In this document: piece after piece, positions 7,761 through 17,424 of the stretch | Layout of the letters: every line of letters starts with the position of its first letter | How positions within the stretch are numbered: position 1 is the stretch's first letter | Origin: Candidatus Eiseniibacteriota bacterium | Lineage (GTDB): Bacteria; Eisenbacteria; RBG-16-71-46 | Reading direction: 5' to 3' | Length of the DNA stretch: 49,005 bases | Assembly: GCA_016223045.1 (NCBI GenBank) | Contig: JACRPT010000078.1 | Span: 1 to 49,005 of the forward strand | The notes under the pieces: generated by a model | Database searches by the model: none | What the model saw: only the letters and a program-made list of their open reading frames with translations | What the model was told of the DNA's origin: nothing | Made by a program: the position numbers and the translations under genes

Positions 7761-9163
7761 GGCGTCCCTCCGGGTTCGTGACTCATCCCCGCCATGCCGG
7801 GCTGCGAGCCCTTGCCGGACATCGAGGCCTTGAGCCGGCTCTCGGAGTCGATGAGGAAGGACGCGCTCGCCACGACCGTGTCGCCCGCGGCGAGGCCCCT
7901 GAGGATCTGCACCCGCTCGCCGTCCTGCTCTCCGGTCTCCACCATGCGCGGGTCGAAGTGTCCGCCCGCATGCGCGATGAACACGTAGTCGTGCTGCCCG
8001 GCGCGGATGACGGCCTCCTGCGGCACGGTGAGCTCGAGCCTGGCGTGCGACGCGACCTGCACGCGGCCGTACATCCCGGGCTTGAGGATTCCGCCCGGGT
8101 TGTCGAACGCGAGCCGCACCTTGAGGGTGCGCGTCTGGTTCGAGACGGTCGGGTAGATGAACTGCACCGCGCCTTCGAACGGACGCGCCGGCATCGCATC
8201 CGCCACGAAGCGGACGCGGTCGCCCGCCTTCACGCGGCCCATGTCCATCTCGTACAGGTCGGCGAGCACCCAGACGCGGGACAGGTCCGCCAGGGAGAAG
8301 AGCGGCGTGTCCGCACCGACGTACTGCCCTTCGACCACGCCGCGCTCGAGCACCGTGCCGTCGACCGGCGAGCGCAGCACCAGGCGCGTCGTCGGCGTCC
8401 GCTCCCGCTGGAGCCGCCGCACCTCCTCGTCGGGAACGCCGAGCAGGCGCAGGCGCACCTCGGTGTCCCGGGTGCCCGGCCCGCTGGCGCCAAGGGAGTC
8501 ACCTGCGCCCTGCTCGATCAGGAATTCGCGTTCGCTCTGGTAGAGCTCGGGGCTGTAGATGGCGAGCAGCGGCTGGCCGGCCGATACCGGCTCCCCCGTG
8601 CGATTGACGTGGAGCTGCTGGATCCAGCCCGAGACGCGGATCTGCACGCGCTTGAGGCGCGACTCGTCGGGCACCACGAATCCCACGAGCTCGAGCTGGC
8701 TGCCGAGCGGCCTGCGCTCGACGCGCGCGGTGCGCACGCCGATGAGCTGGATGCGTTCCGGCGTGATCATCACCGGGACCAGACCCGGGACGTCGCTCTT
8801 CCCGGCAGGCATCGCGTGCCCCCCCTGCTCCTCCCCCACCACCACCTTCTCCAGCGTCATGCCGCAGATCGGACAATCCCCCGGTTTCTCCGAGGTGTAG
8901 TTCGGGTGCATCGGGCAGCGGTACAGCACCTGCTTCGCGGCCCGGGTCGCGCTCACCGGGCGCTTCGAGTAGACGTAGGCTCCGATGCTCACCGTGGCGA
9001 GCACCATGAGCCCGGCGAACAGCGCCCAGCGCAGGATGTTCATGAAGTGGGCCCCGGGCGGCGGCTGGTGGACCGAGGATGCGGGTCCGCCAGCGGGCGA
9101 GGCCCCGGTTCCGGGTTCAGGGGCTGATCCGGCCGGGACATTCGGCCGTTCGAGGTCGTTCAT
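7757..9163 (-). CDS. cusB: CusB-type efflux periplasmic adaptor with heavy-metal-binding domain
   Basis: A 468-residue membrane-fusion protein linking the CusA pump to the CusC channel. After a Pro/Gly-rich N-terminus there is one membrane anchor (about residues 43-66). A heavy-metal-binding domain at residues 81-106 follows (YRCPMHP...CPICGMTLEK), then the barrel-sandwich, helical hairpin and beta-barrel domains typical of HlyD/CusB adaptors (for example 'RVSGWIQQLHVNRTGEPVSAG' and 'PVDGTVLERGVVEGQYV'). The Met/Cys sites of CusB capture periplasmic Cu(I) and hand it to CusA; the HMBD probably adds to this. The last residues MAGMSHEP also carry Met/His. It overlaps cusC and cusA by 4 bp each, indicating one tightly coupled transcript. 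Confidence 0.92.
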   Translation of the reverse strand: MNDLERPNVPAGSAPEPGTGASPAGGPASSVHQPPPGAHFMNILRWALFAGLMVLATVSIGAYVYSKRPVSATRAAKQVLYRCPMHPNYTSEKPGDCPICGMTLEKVVVGEEQGGHAMPAGKSDVPGLVPVMITPERIQLIGVRTARVERRPLGSQLELVGFVVPDESRLKRVQIRVSGWIQQLHVNRTGEPVSAGQPLLAIYSPELYQSEREFLIEQGAGDSLGASGPGTRDTEVRLRLLGVPDEEVRRLQRERTPTTRLVLRSPVDGTVLERGVVEGQYVGADTPLFSLADLSRVWVLADLYEMDMGRVKAGDRVRFVADAMPARPFEGAVQFIYPTVSNQTRTLKVRLAFDNPGGILKPGMYGRVQVASHARLELTVPQEAVIRAGQHDYVFIAHAGGHFDPRMVETGEQDGERVQILRGLAAGDTVVASASFLIDSESRLKASMSGKGSQPGMAGMSHEPGGTP

Positions 9164-10455
9164 CGTTCACTCCTCTTGATCTCGGGCAGGTGCACGCCCA
9201 GCAGGTCGCCGCGCGTGGTGATGGAGAGCAGCCGGGCCTCGGTTCCGGCGAGATCCTGGCGCGCCCGCGTGAGCGCGATCTGCTCGTTGTAGAGCGTGTG
9301 CGTCGCTTCGAAGACGCGCCATAGGTCGGTCGTGCCCGCGCTGTACGCGCTCCACGAGGCCTCGACCGCCCGCTGCTGCGTGACCACGACCGTGTCGGCC
9401 AGCAGGCCCACCGTTCGGTGGGACGCCGCGGCGGACGCGAGGCCGGCCCTGAGCTGCTCCAGCAGGTCCAGCTCGGCGGCGCGCCGCTCCGACTCCGTCG
9501 CGCGCGCCATCGCGTCCATCTCCGCTCCTTCGGACAGCTCGCGCTGCGGAGCGAAGATCGGCAGCATGAGACCGACGGTGGCATTGAACATGTTGTCCTG
9601 CGCGATCCCGCCTTCGAGCCTGCCGCGCCTGGCATACGACGCGGTCAGCGCCAGGTCCGGCAGCGCCATGCGCCGCGCCGCGCGCGCGGCGAAGCGGTAG
9701 CGCGAATCCTGCGCGTCCAGCTCGCGCAGGCGCGGGTGTGAGGAGCCCACGGCCTCGTTCCACGCGGGGGATTCCCACATCGTGGAGGTCCCTGGAGGCG
9801 GTGTGAGCTCCTCGCCGCCCGCGCCCGGCGGCACCCCGCGCAGCGCGTCCAGCCGCGCGCGGGCGGAGCGCTCCTCGGCGCGGAAGGCCGCGAGGTCGGC
9901 GAGGGTGCGGGCGCGTTCGGCTTCGGCCCGCAGGGCGTCCTCGAGGCGTCCGTTGCCCGACTCGTAGCGGGCCCGCGCCGATCCCACGAGCCGGTCCATC
10001 ACGGCGGTGTGCGCTTCCGCCTGACGGGCGAGGTCGCCGGCGTAGAACGCGTCGGCGTAGGCCTGCCAGGCCAGCGCGAAGAACTCGTAGTGCGTCAGCT
10101 CCGACGCCGCCGACTCGGCCCTGAGGGCCTCGCCCGCCGAGCGTCGCGACAGGCGGTTCGCTCCGAACACCGGCACGCGCTGCGAGACCCCGATCATCTT
10201 CATGGTCATCGGGTCCATGTCGAAGCGGCCGCTGGTGGGCACGTTCAGGGCCCCCAGCTCGAGCATGGGCGATTGCCACGCGCCGGCCGGGGCCACGCGC
10301 CGGCGCGCCGCCTCGACCATCGAGCGACGGGCGGCCAGCGTCGGGTTGGCGGCCGCGACCTCGCGAAGCACACCTTCGAGGTCGAGTGCGGAGGCCGCCC
10401 CGGCGCCCCACAGCGCAAGGGACGCGGTGAGACAGACCGTACGGACGAAAGTCAT
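9160..10455 (-). CDS. cusC: TolC-family outer-membrane channel (CusC role)
   Basis: A 431-residue outer-membrane efflux protein. A signal peptide ends near residue 23 (ASA-LDLEG). The rest has the two long helical repeats of the TolC/OEP family, with 'LREVAAANPTLAARRSMVEAARRR' at the start of the first and 'VGLMLPIFAPQRELSEGAEMDA' introducing the second. It forms the exit duct of the CusCBA copper pump. No lipobox is seen, unlike E. coli CusC, so it may not be lipidated. It starts the 4-bp-overlapping cusCBA run, with AGGAGCGAGG about 6 nt before the ATG. A 162-bp leader with two strong hairpins separates it from the small Cys-rich gene upstream. Confidence 0.9.
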   Translation of the reverse strand: MTFVRTVCLTASLALWGAGAASALDLEGVLREVAAANPTLAARRSMVEAARRRVAPAGAWQSPMLELGALNVPTSGRFDMDPMTMKMIGVSQRVPVFGANRLSRRSAGEALRAESAASELTHYEFFALAWQAYADAFYAGDLARQAEAHTAVMDRLVGSARARYESGNGRLEDALRAEAERARTLADLAAFRAEERSARARLDALRGVPPGAGGEELTPPPGTSTMWESPAWNEAVGSSHPRLRELDAQDSRYRFAARAARRMALPDLALTASYARRGRLEGGIAQDNMFNATVGLMLPIFAPQRELSEGAEMDAMARATESERRAAELDLLEQLRAGLASAAASHRTVGLLADTVVVTQQRAVEASWSAYSAGTTDLWRVFEATHTLYNEQIALTRARQDLAGTEARLLSITTRGDLLGVHLPEIKRSER

Positions 10456-10560
10456 GAACCTCGCTCCTCTCGCCGGTCCGCGGCTTCAGCGCGGGCGGCT
10501 GGATTCTTCCCGGCGCGCGCCGCGTGTCAGCCGCGGGGGCGGGGGCCGGATGGGATCATC

Positions 10561-10605
10561 CGTGCGCGCGCTGCGCGCGCACGCCCCGGGCGTGGATCGC
10601 CCGGG
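10561..10605 (-). other. Two GC-rich hairpins in the cusC leader
   Basis: Two perfect inverted repeats lie between the small Cys-rich gene and cusC. One is CCCGGGCG/CGCCCGGG (10585-10592 with 10598-10605, loop 5). The other is CGTGCGCGCG/CGCGCGCACG (10561-10570 with 10574-10583, loop 3). They begin 12 nt after the stop of the upstream gene in the transcribed direction. No T-tract follows, so classic intrinsic termination is unlikely; mRNA stabilisation, processing or partial attenuation are possible. Confidence 0.6.
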
Positions 10606-10617
10606 TACGATGTCCGA

Positions 10618-11025
10618 TCAGGAGAGAGGAGGCCACTCGCCGACCACCAGGGTCGTGAGCACGGGAGTCCCTTCGGCGTGCGCGACCCGGACGACGGGGA
10701 CGGCCGGCAGGACGACGGCCTGCTCGGGGCTCCCCGGCGCGGGCGGCTTGACCTCGCAGCACGAATGTCCGCGGTCGGGGCAGGAGTGGTCGCCCTCCTG
10801 AGTCCCGGATGCAGCGGCACGAGCGTCCACACCGACCGCACCACCTTCGTGGCAGGAAGACGCGCCGGCATCCGCCGCCGCCGCGGGGGCGGTGCGGGCC
10901 GGCAGCACGCATGCCATGGAAGTGTTGCCGGCCAGCGCACCCACGATGCACGGGTCGCTTCCGATCAGGAGCGACGCCAGCGCCGCGAGGACGATCGTCA
11001 GCCGGTTCGGTTGGTGCACGCGCAT
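10618..11025 (-). CDS. Small secreted Cys-rich protein heading the cusCBA operon
   Basis: A 135-residue protein with a signal peptide (hydrophobic residues about 10-20) and a low-complexity Ala-rich mature region. Cysteines sit in DPC, MAC, SSCHEGG and a dense cluster HSCPDRGHSCCEVKPPAP, followed by a hydrophobic Val/Pro-rich tail. Start at 11025 because AGGA lies 8 nt upstream; an ATG at 11034 is also possible. I cannot assign a named family with confidence, but small proteins with a His/Cys cluster ending in CC and then a Pro-rich segment are often found at the head of metal RND operons. The gene at 23350-23745 is the same type in front of the second pump here. A periplasmic metal-binding or sensing role is inferred. 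Confidence 0.65.
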   Translation of the reverse strand: MRVHQPNRLTIVLAALASLLIGSDPCIVGALAGNTSMACVLPARTAPAAAADAGASSCHEGGAVGVDARAAASGTQEGDHSCPDRGHSCCEVKPPAPGSPEQAVVLPAVPVVRVAHAEGTPVLTTLVVGEWPPLS

Positions 11026-11034
11026 CGGGTTCAT

Positions 11035-11526
11035 CCTGCGTGATGAGTTTCGGCCGAAGCCAGCCCCCGCATGTCCGGTGCAAGTCAAACCTCGCGGCCC
11101 GTTCGGCCCGGCCATCCTGCCACACCTCTTCGGGATCCCGAAATGCGCCTGAAGTCGCACGTCCCAAGGCGCGGCCCCGGGCGCTGCGCCCGGCCGCGAG
11201 CGGCACCGACCCGCGGCCGCGGTCGGTGTCCTGTCGTTCGGGCCGGGACCTGACTTCTACCGGACGTCCAGGTCTCCACAGTGCGGGGCGAGTGGCGTGG
11301 CCGCGAATCGGGACGGGCGTTCTCGATCTCCGGTCCGAAGGTAGCAGGCGCGTCGTGCAGACTTTCCTCCCCGCGGCGGAGCCGGCCGCGTTACGATAGC
11401 GGTGGCCGGTGGACCGCGCACAGCCCCGTCGCGCGGAGCCGGTGAGCATGGAGCGGGTCGGATCCCTGCAGGCGGTGCGCCCCGCAGCACGCACCCCTTG
11501 ACGCCAGGCAGGAGAAGGAGACTCCG
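11035..11526. promoter_or_regulatory. Divergent control region of the copper island
   Basis: The 492 bp between the leftward cus operon and the rightward three-gene cassette contain no credible gene. Two perfect palindromes share half-sites: TTCGGCCGAA at 11049-11058 and TTCGGGATCCCGAA at 11129-11142. A TTGACT (-35-like, minus strand) lies at 11083-11088, between them, but I see no convincing -10. Farther right is a hairpin at 11204-11228 (arms CACCGACC/GGTCGGTG around a GCGGCCGC core) preceded by a second GC-rich inverted repeat at about 11170-11198. The remaining stretch to 11526 holds only the AGGAG-type ribosome-binding site of the plus-strand gene. Confidence 0.5.
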
Positions 11527-12369
11527 GTGAGACGAGCCTTCGTCTGCACCGGTCTGGCCATCGCTCTGTCGCTCGCGATGCCGGGCCGGGCCCTCGCATA
11601 CAACTGGTACTACGATCTCGCGAAAGCGCACTACACGCTGACCGGCCGCACGCAGTCGTGCGTGGTCTGCCACGCGCGCTCGGCGAGCGAGCGCCTCAAT
11701 CCCTATGGCGCGGCCTTCCTCGCGGCCGGCGCGGGCGCCCGGTCCATCGCGGCCATCGCCGGAGTGGACTCCGACGGCGACGGGTTCACCAACGACGTCG
11801 AGCTGCGCACCGGGCACTTCCCGGGCGAGGCCGCCGACTTCCCCGACCCGGCCCAGGTGCGGGCGCTGAAGGCCCGGAAGCCCGTCCTCCGCGATCCCTA
11901 CCTCGAGATCTACGAGACGCTCCAGTGCCCCTGCTGCGACAAGCTGGTGATGAACTGCAAGTGCGACATGGTGCCCGAGATCCAGCGCATCGTGCGCCAC
12001 GGCCTGGAGGCGGGAGAGAGCGCGAAGACCATCAAGGAAAGGCTGGTGGCGAAGTACGGTCGCGAGGTCCTGCCGCTGGGGGAACGCAGCGAGACGCTGC
12101 CGCCGGAACGGTTCACCGAGCCGCGGATCGCCAGCGCCTACCGCATCGCGGCAGCCATCCCCGCCGCGCTCGACCGGTACCCGTGCTTCTGCGCCTGCTA
12201 CCAGACCAGCGGGCACGTGAGCCTGCTCGACTGCTACAAGAACGCGCACGGAGCGCGCTGCACCGTCTGCCTGGACGAGGCGGAAGTCATCCGGCAGATG
12301 ACGGAAGCGAAGAAACCCGAGAAGGAGATCCGGGCCGCGCTGTTGTCGCGATTCGGCGCGCGCCACTGA
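11527..12369 (+). CDS. Exported multidomain Cys protein: CXXCH + EF-hand-like + CcmH-like + PCYCF-like
   Basis: A 280-residue protein with a signal peptide (cleavage after ALA24). In order it shows CVVCH at 45-49, a c-type haem attachment motif. Next is an EF-hand-like calcium loop DSDGDGFTNDVE at 81-92. Then comes a segment at about 130-182 that resembles the CcmH domain (cysteines 134, 136, 137, 144, 146; then 'GESAKTIKERLVAKYGREVL'). Last is a C-terminal domain resembling the PCYCF family with PCFCAC at 219-224, Cys236 and CTVC at 245-248. The C-terminal part ends with a CcmH-like 'KPEKEIRAALLSRFG'. The GTG start has AGGAGAAGGAG upstream. A periplasmic redox or metal role is likely, for instance copper-thiol chemistry, but the combination is one I do not recognise as a named protein. 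Confidence 0.75.
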   Translation: MRRAFVCTGLAIALSLAMPGRALAYNWYYDLAKAHYTLTGRTQSCVVCHARSASERLNPYGAAFLAAGAGARSIAAIAGVDSDGDGFTNDVELRTGHFPGEAADFPDPAQVRALKARKPVLRDPYLEIYETLQCPCCDKLVMNCKCDMVPEIQRIVRHGLEAGESAKTIKERLVAKYGREVLPLGERSETLPPERFTEPRIASAYRIAAAIPAALDRYPCFCACYQTSGHVSLLDCYKNAHGARCTVCLDEAEVIRQMTEAKKPEKEIRAALLSRFGARH

Positions 12370-12419
12370 TGCCCGCACCGACCGCGATGCCGACCATGAC
12401 CTCGACCCAGGAGACCACC

Positions 12420-12998
12420 ATGCATCTGAAGCCGCTCGCCGCCGCCGTCCTGATCCTCGTCGTGCTGACCGGCTGCTCGAAGGACTCGCGCTCGCCCGCC
12501 GACGCCCTGAAACCGTCCGCGCCGCCCGTCGCCGTCAGCCCGGCCGACGGGGAGGCCGGCGTGCGGCTCGACGCCGGCGTGACGCTCGCCTTCGCGAAGG
12601 CCGCGGACCGGGCCGTGGTGGAGCGCGGCTTCCACCTCATCAGCGAGCCCGACATGGCCGATTCGCTCTGCCCCGACACCGCGATGGTCCACGGTTCCAT
12701 GGACTCGCTGATGATGAGCCCGGGGATGATGACCCACATGGACCAGTGGCACCACACGCCCGGCTCGTTCTCGTGGAACGGGACCTCCACCCAGGCCGTC
12801 TTCACGCCGCAGTCGTGGATGGATCCGCAGACCCGCTACATGGTCCACATGGGCGAGGAGATGGTGCAGATGATGGAAAGCCAGATGGGCGGCATGGGCT
12901 CGATGGGAGGACACGGCAGCGGCGCCATGAGCGGCCACATGATGCTGCACTTCACCACCATGGACACCACGGGCGGGCACGACGAGCACCACAAGTAG
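12420..12998 (+). CDS. Met/His-rich lipoprotein with Ig-like domain
   Basis: A 192-residue lipoprotein: signal residues 1-18, lipobox LTGC with Cys19. Residues about 36-75 (VAVSPADGEAGVRLDAGVTLAF) resemble a bacterial Ig-like (SbsA/Big_5-type) domain. The rest is strikingly rich in Met and His: MMSPGMMTHMDQWHH near the middle and a tail of MGGMGSMGGHG, GHMMLHF and HDEHHK, in line with Cu(I)/Cu(II) binding in the periplasm. The ATG at 12420 has CAGGAG 7 nt before it. An upstream ATG overlapping the previous stop (12369) would add 17 residues before the signal and is less likely. Second gene of the plus-strand cassette, 50 bp after the multidomain Cys protein. Function inferred from composition: copper sponge or chaperone. 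Confidence 0.75.
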   Translation: MHLKPLAAAVLILVVLTGCSKDSRSPADALKPSAPPVAVSPADGEAGVRLDAGVTLAFAKAADRAVVERGFHLISEPDMADSLCPDTAMVHGSMDSLMMSPGMMTHMDQWHHTPGSFSWNGTSTQAVFTPQSWMDPQTRYMVHMGEEMVQMMESQMGGMGSMGGHGSGAMSGHMMLHFTTMDTTGGHDEHHK

Positions 12999-13007
12999 GG
13001 CGGCGCG

Positions 13008-13634
13008 TTGACCACCCGCAGCAGGACCCGCGCCGGCGCGATCCCGCAGCGCGCGATGAGAGCGCTGGTCCTGCTGCCGGTCGGCCTGCTGGGCGCGGCG
13101 TGCGCGCCGATGGGCATGCCGATGATGCACGGTCCCGGCGGAGGGTCTGCCTCCCGGGCTTCGGGCCCCATCCTCAGAGAGGTCGTGGCCGGCGGGACCA
13201 GGGCGGTCGTGACCGTCCCCCCGCTCGAGGCCGGCCGGGAGGACACCCTGACCTTGAGCCTCTCGGACGCGGACCGTGCGCGGCCGTTCACCGGGGCGGA
13301 GGTGCGGCTCCGCGTGCGCGGCGCCGGCCGTCGCGATGCTCCCGCCGAGACCCCGGCTCGCGAGACCGGGCCCCCGGGTACCTACTCGGCGTCCTTCATG
13401 GCCGCGGCACCGGGGCGCGTCGAGATCGGGTTCCGCGTCGTCGTTCCCGGTGGCCGCGGGCCCGGATCGGTGCTCGAGGTGGACGCGGGCGTGGTCGTCG
13501 TCGCCCCGGCATCCGGGGCGGCTGCAGGCCATCACGGCGCTCGCCACATGGCGTCCCGCGTCGCGATCGGTGGCGCGCTGATGGCCGCGATGATGCTCGC
13601 CATGCTCGTCGCGCGCGGGGGCATGCGCTACTGA
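13008..13634 (+). CDS. Exported YtkA/FixH-like beta-sandwich protein with C-terminal membrane helix
   Basis: A 208-residue protein from a TTG start (AGGG about 7 nt upstream). An in-frame ATG at 13056 would give 192 residues and a cleaner lipoprotein-like signal (LGAAC) but has no ribosome-binding site. After a short Met-rich stretch (APMGMPMMHG), residues about 70-165 look like the YtkA/FixH-type immunoglobulin-like fold: 'DTLTLSLSDADRARPFTGAEVRLRV' and 'PGTYSASFMAAAPGRVEIGFRV'. A C-terminal helix of about 20 residues (GGALMAAMMLAMLV) probably anchors it. A similar domain is fused to the adaptor at 20386-21846. It begins 9 bp after the Met/His lipoprotein and ends the cassette. Role in copper delivery is inferred. 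Confidence 0.65.
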   Translation: MTTRSRTRAGAIPQRAMRALVLLPVGLLGAACAPMGMPMMHGPGGGSASRASGPILREVVAGGTRAVVTVPPLEAGREDTLTLSLSDADRARPFTGAEVRLRVRGAGRRDAPAETPARETGPPGTYSASFMAAAPGRVEIGFRVVVPGGRGPGSVLEVDAGVVVVAPASGAAAGHHGARHMASRVAIGGALMAAMMLAMLVARGGMRY

Positions 13635-13640
13635 CTACCG

Positions 13641-13724
13641 CGCAGAGAATGCCACGCCTCAAAGTGGGTGCTGGCCGCCATTGGCGCGGGTCTGCCAGCG
13701 TCGCGCCGTTGCATTCTCTCTGCG
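13641..13724. terminator. Nested hairpin element between convergent copper genes
   Basis: The 119-bp gap between convergent genes contains a nested structure. The outer arms are CGCAGAGAATGC (13641-13652) and GCATTCTCTCTGCG (13711-13724), pairing with one 2-nt bulge. The inner arms are GCTGGC/GCCAGC (13670-13675 with 13694-13699), and a CGCC-ATT-GGCG hairpin sits inside those. It is positioned to act as a bidirectional terminator, though no T-tract is present on either strand; a structured RNA or mobile-element remnant is also possible. Confidence 0.45.
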
Positions 13725-13753
13725 GCGCTCAACAGGCGGGTCGCGCCCGCCCC

Positions 13754-14127
13754 TCACTTCACCACGATGCTCCCGCGCAGCATGTGCATGCCGCAGGTGA
13801 ACTCGTAGGTGCCGGGCCTCGCGGGCGTGAACGTGACCGCGGTCTCGACGTGCGCGGGGAGCTGCTGCGCGATCCCCCACTCGGGCAGCAGCACGGTGTC
13901 CGAGCAGCCCGCGGTCTCCTCGCGCAGGAACAGGAGTCGCACGGGGCGCCCGGCCTCGACCTCGATGGTCGCCGGATCGTAGCCGCCCCGGACGCGCACG
14001 CGCACCTCCTGCGCGCCACCCGTCTCCGCGGCCGCGGCCACCGCACGCGGTCGCGCGAAGAAGTAGAGGTTCACCGCGGCGATGAGCGCGATGCCGGCCA
14101 CCGTCACGATCGGCGCCACCGCGTCCA

Positions 14128-14128
<1 letters not shown>
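13754..14128 (-). CDS. Membrane-anchored cupredoxin-like protein
   Basis: A 124-residue protein with an N-terminal membrane helix (residues about 6-25, IVTVAGIALIAAVNLYFF) and a cupredoxin-like domain from residue 40. 'GGYDPATIEVEAGRPVRLLF' is followed by Cys75 in AGCSDTVLL and the C-terminal loop CGMHM at 112-116, giving the Cys/Cys/Met/His ligands expected for copper. The ATG shares a base with the stop of copA (TGATG), so it is co-translated with the ATPase. Small cupredoxins of this kind commonly follow copper P-type ATPases. It probably binds or passes periplasmic copper, or supports the ATPase. Compare the lipoprotein homologue at 625-978, where the loop His is replaced by Asp. Confidence 0.8.
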
Positions 14129-16470
<2,342 letters not shown>

Positions 16471-16615
16471 GGTTCGATCCGATGGGTTGGCGACCCCCGC
16501 GCGCCCCTGGACTCGCGCCGGGGCCGCCACGACATCCCGACCCTACATGCCTTCGCTTGATTCGGCCACGGCGAAGTGGAACGGTGGGTCGAAAGCCGTG
16601 AGAACCGCCTGGTGT

Positions 16616-16646
16616 CTCCCGGGTCGCCGGTCCGTTCCCCCGGGAG
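16616..16646 (-). terminator. Hairpin downstream of the lipoprotein gene
   Basis: A perfect 8-bp inverted repeat, CTCCCGGG (16616-16623) with CCCGGGAG (16639-16646) and a 15-nt loop, lies 50 nt after the lipoprotein stop and 146 nt before copA. No T-tract follows, so it may partly separate the RND operon from copA/cupredoxin, or act in RNA processing. The rest of 16471-16695 shows nothing I can assign. Confidence 0.35.
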
Positions 16647-16695
16647 CCAGGGACGCCTCACGATGGCTGCTCGGCTGTCGCCGGTCGAATCGCGC

Positions 16696-17202
16696 CTACG
16701 TCGCGCCCGTGACAGACCTGAGAGTCTTGAGGATGCCCTCCAGTCTCGCGTACTCCGTCTGGGTGCCGCTCAGGTTCCCGGCGTCACCTAGCTCGTCGAG
16801 TTTGCCGGCCGAGGCCGTGACCTGCTCCACCACCCCCTTGAGCTTCGCGGCCGCCGCCGGGTTCGAAGCGCCCGCCTGATCCGCCAGCGCGACGACCAGG
16901 TCCCGGATCCCGAAGGCGAGGTGGTGGACGTCCTTGAGCTGGCCGTTCTCGATGGCCGCTGAGAGCCTGGCCTGCTCCCCGGCGATCTGCGTCCAGATCT
17001 CCGGCACCGATCCGGCCGGTGTCACCGGGGCTCCGCCCTCCTCACGCGCCGCCGCCTCACCGCCCGGCGCGGCGGCCTCGGGTGCGGCCTGCTGCGCCGC
17101 CGGCGGTGTCTCGGACTCGGTCTTCTTCTGCGCGCAGCCGATCGCCGCGAGCGCAGCGATCGCCAGCGCAGCCAGCATCCACCAACGTGCCTGAGTCTTC
17201 AT
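16696..17202 (-). CDS. Hypothetical helical lipoprotein
   Basis: A 168-residue lipoprotein: signal residues 1-22, lipobox AIGC with Cys23. An Ala/Glu/Pro-rich linker runs to about residue 70, followed by a helical region of about 100 residues (PEIWTQIAGEQARLSAAIENG; VHHLAFGIRDLVVALADQAG). The pattern is that of a helical bundle and includes a His-His pair, but no CXXCH. The ATG at 17202 has AAGGAGG 7 nt upstream. It lies between the second RND pump and copA, so an envelope role in metal handling is plausible. Family not recognised. Confidence 0.7.
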   Translation of the reverse strand: MKTQARWWMLAALAIAALAAIGCAQKKTESETPPAAQQAAPEAAAPGGEAAAREEGGAPVTPAGSVPEIWTQIAGEQARLSAAIENGQLKDVHHLAFGIRDLVVALADQAGASNPAAAAKLKGVVEQVTASAGKLDELGDAGNLSGTQTEYARLEGILKTLRSVTGAT

Positions 17203-17259
17203 CGGGACCCTCCTTCGAACTTCGTGTGGGATACGACCACGGTCCCAGCCCAACATGGC

Positions 17260-17424
17260 CTAGGACTCCTGCGTCTGGGAAGCCAGGTACTTCTCGGCGG
17301 ATTTGCGGCCGAAGCGGAAGAACACCGCCGGCGTGACGATCGTGTCGAGGAGCGTCGAGCTGACCAGCCCCCCGAGGCTCACGGTCGCGACCGGGTAGAG
17401 GATCTCCTTGCCCGGCTCACCTTT
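17260..17424 (-). pseudogene. C-terminal tail of the CzcA-like pump, cut off by an in-frame TAG
   Basis: Reading straight on from the TAG at 17425-17427 in the same frame gives 54 more residues before a TAG at 17260-17262. The sequence (PGKEILYPVATVSLGGL, then SSTLLDTIVTPAVFFRFG) is the conserved last transmembrane helix and tail of HME-RND pumps. With it the protein would be 1037 codons plus the recoded position, close to the usual family length; without it the final helix is lost. A single C-to-A change in a TCG serine codon would explain the TAG. Confidence 0.85.

Noticed and set aside
5013-7781. A plus-strand open frame of 922 codons opposite cusA
   Set aside because: Antisense shadow of cusA; composition is His/Arg/Asp-biased and has no recognisable domain or ribosome-binding site.
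11500-11530. TTGACG as a -35 for the plus-strand cassette
   Set aside because: It is only about 20 nt before the start codon and overlaps the ribosome-binding region, so no -10 can fit.
13641-13730. Integron attC-like recombination site
   Set aside because: The palindromic ends looked suggestive, but no conserved core sites (GTTRRRY/RYYYAAC pair in the proper place) or integrase gene are present.
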